Under the pieces are notes generated by a model, which was not told the origin of the DNA, made no database searches, and saw nothing but the letters and a program-made list of their open reading frames with translations. The position numbers were made by a program, and so were the translations under genes. A DNA stretch of 64,000 bases from Beijerinckiaceae bacterium. Its GTDB lineage: Bacteria > Pseudomonadota > Alphaproteobacteria > Rhizobiales > Beijerinckiaceae. How positions within the stretch are numbered: position 1 is the stretch's first letter; every line of letters starts with the position of its first letter. Location: the NCBI GenBank assembly GCA_947370975.1, contig CANBNG010000017.1, positions 46,385 to 110,384 on the forward strand, written 5' to 3'. Shown here in pieces: positions 63,711 through 64,000 of this stretch.

Positions 63711-63739
63711 TTGACTCAGGAACGGGCAGGCCTTAGAAC
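63711..63739 (+). promoter_or_regulatory. Ribosomal RNA operon promoter
   Basis: TTGACT (63711-63716) and TAGAAC (63734-63739) are spaced by 17 bp, followed by a leader with rRNA-operon features. Confidence 0.75.
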
Positions 63740-64000
63740 CCGCTTCACACCGGCGGCGCGGTTGACGCGCTTCCGACCTTCCTGACTTTGGAATGGCTGA
63801 CCCACCGGGTAACCGGAGGCTTTGCTGTCCCCCCAGGTAGGGGTAGAACGACGCTGTTTGACAATTAAATCGGAAGAAAGAGAAACGTGGACGGCGGTTT
63901 GTCCTTGCGGGTTTCTGGTTTGCGCCAGGGACCACAAGAGACCATCGACGGTCACGTATCTTAAGTACACCATCGAGGATTAAGCTGTGAAGCTTGTTTT
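63740..64000 (+). other. Leader of a ribosomal RNA operon; 16S rRNA expected just past the window
   Basis: The 63853-63870 segment GCTGTTTGACAATTAAAT fits the boxA antitermination signal that precedes rRNA genes. It is followed by CGGAAGAAAGAGAAACGTGG, which resembles 16S leaders of Rhizobiales. No mature 16S sequence is reached before the end. The lack of a coding frame agrees with this. Confidence 0.7.

Noticed and set aside
63857..63870. TTGACAATTAAAT read as a -35 element
   Set aside because: No -10 follows at suitable spacing, and the context fits a boxA motif in an rRNA leader better.

Overview
This is a GC-rich chromosomal window from an alphaproteobacterium, most likely of the order Hyphomicrobiales (Rhizobiales). 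The evidence is gene content and gene order: ychF/pth/rplY/prs; tetR-proC-ybjN-ubiK beside lgt-midA-pgeF; carA-yqeY-dnaG-rpoD; trxB next to an LsrB/VtlR-type LysR regulator; and petPR plus separate petA, petB and petC (not a fused petBC). The 3' edge looks like the promoter and leader of a ribosomal RNA operon, so 16S rRNA probably begins just beyond base 64000. I see no phage, insertion sequence, CRISPR array or integrative element. Most of the window is housekeeping DNA.

Layout. 1-8.5 kb: a cut-off TetR regulator, a secreted Tim44-like membrane protein, an EF-G-like GTPase, uvrB, two small envelope proteins and an aspartate-type aminotransferase. 8.7-11.8 kb: the cytochrome bc1 operon petABC. 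11.8-13.6 kb: trmL-hemF and a GtrA protein. 13.7-17.1 kb: three TadE/TadG-like pilus-type genes behind an AT-rich promoter region. 17.3-31.3 kb: carB, greA, small envelope genes, a 2-oxoglutarate oxygenase, trxB-lsrB, msrP, mtnP-apt, a double MaoC protein, ychF and a YchJ/SEC-C protein. 31.4-38.3 kb: pth, rplY, prs, uvrC-pgsA-moaD-moaE and ilvE. 38.5-41.1 kb: petP-petR-sensor kinase. 41.3-47.7 kb: a TetR regulator, proC, ybjN, ubiK, lgt-midA-pgeF and a methyltransferase. 47.8-54.3 kb: carA, yqeY, dnaG, rpoD and an isoleucine-type CAU tRNA. 54.4-63.5 kb is the most accessory part: an unrecognised secreted protein, a Bug-binding-protein/bicupin/aldo-keto reductase/hydrolase cluster, an outer-membrane beta-barrel protein, an exported alpha/beta hydrolase, and the dmeR-dmeF metal-efflux pair with a clear operator.

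How the genes connect. petPR is a candidate regulator of petABC: an exact 18-bp tandem repeat lies upstream of petA, and a perfect hairpin with a T tract lies between petA and petB. carA and carB encode the two subunits of one enzyme but sit about 27 kb apart. uvrB and uvrC, mtnP and apt, and lgt, midA and pgeF are functionally related sets. Intergenic spaces carry at least two families of short palindromic repeats. The observations most worth a second look are the dmeR promoter/operator that overlaps the start codon, the pilus-like protein with a duplicated unassigned module, the exported hydrolase with alanine at the nucleophile position, the structured intergenic RNA ahead of the outer-membrane protein, and the catabolic-looking four-gene cluster.
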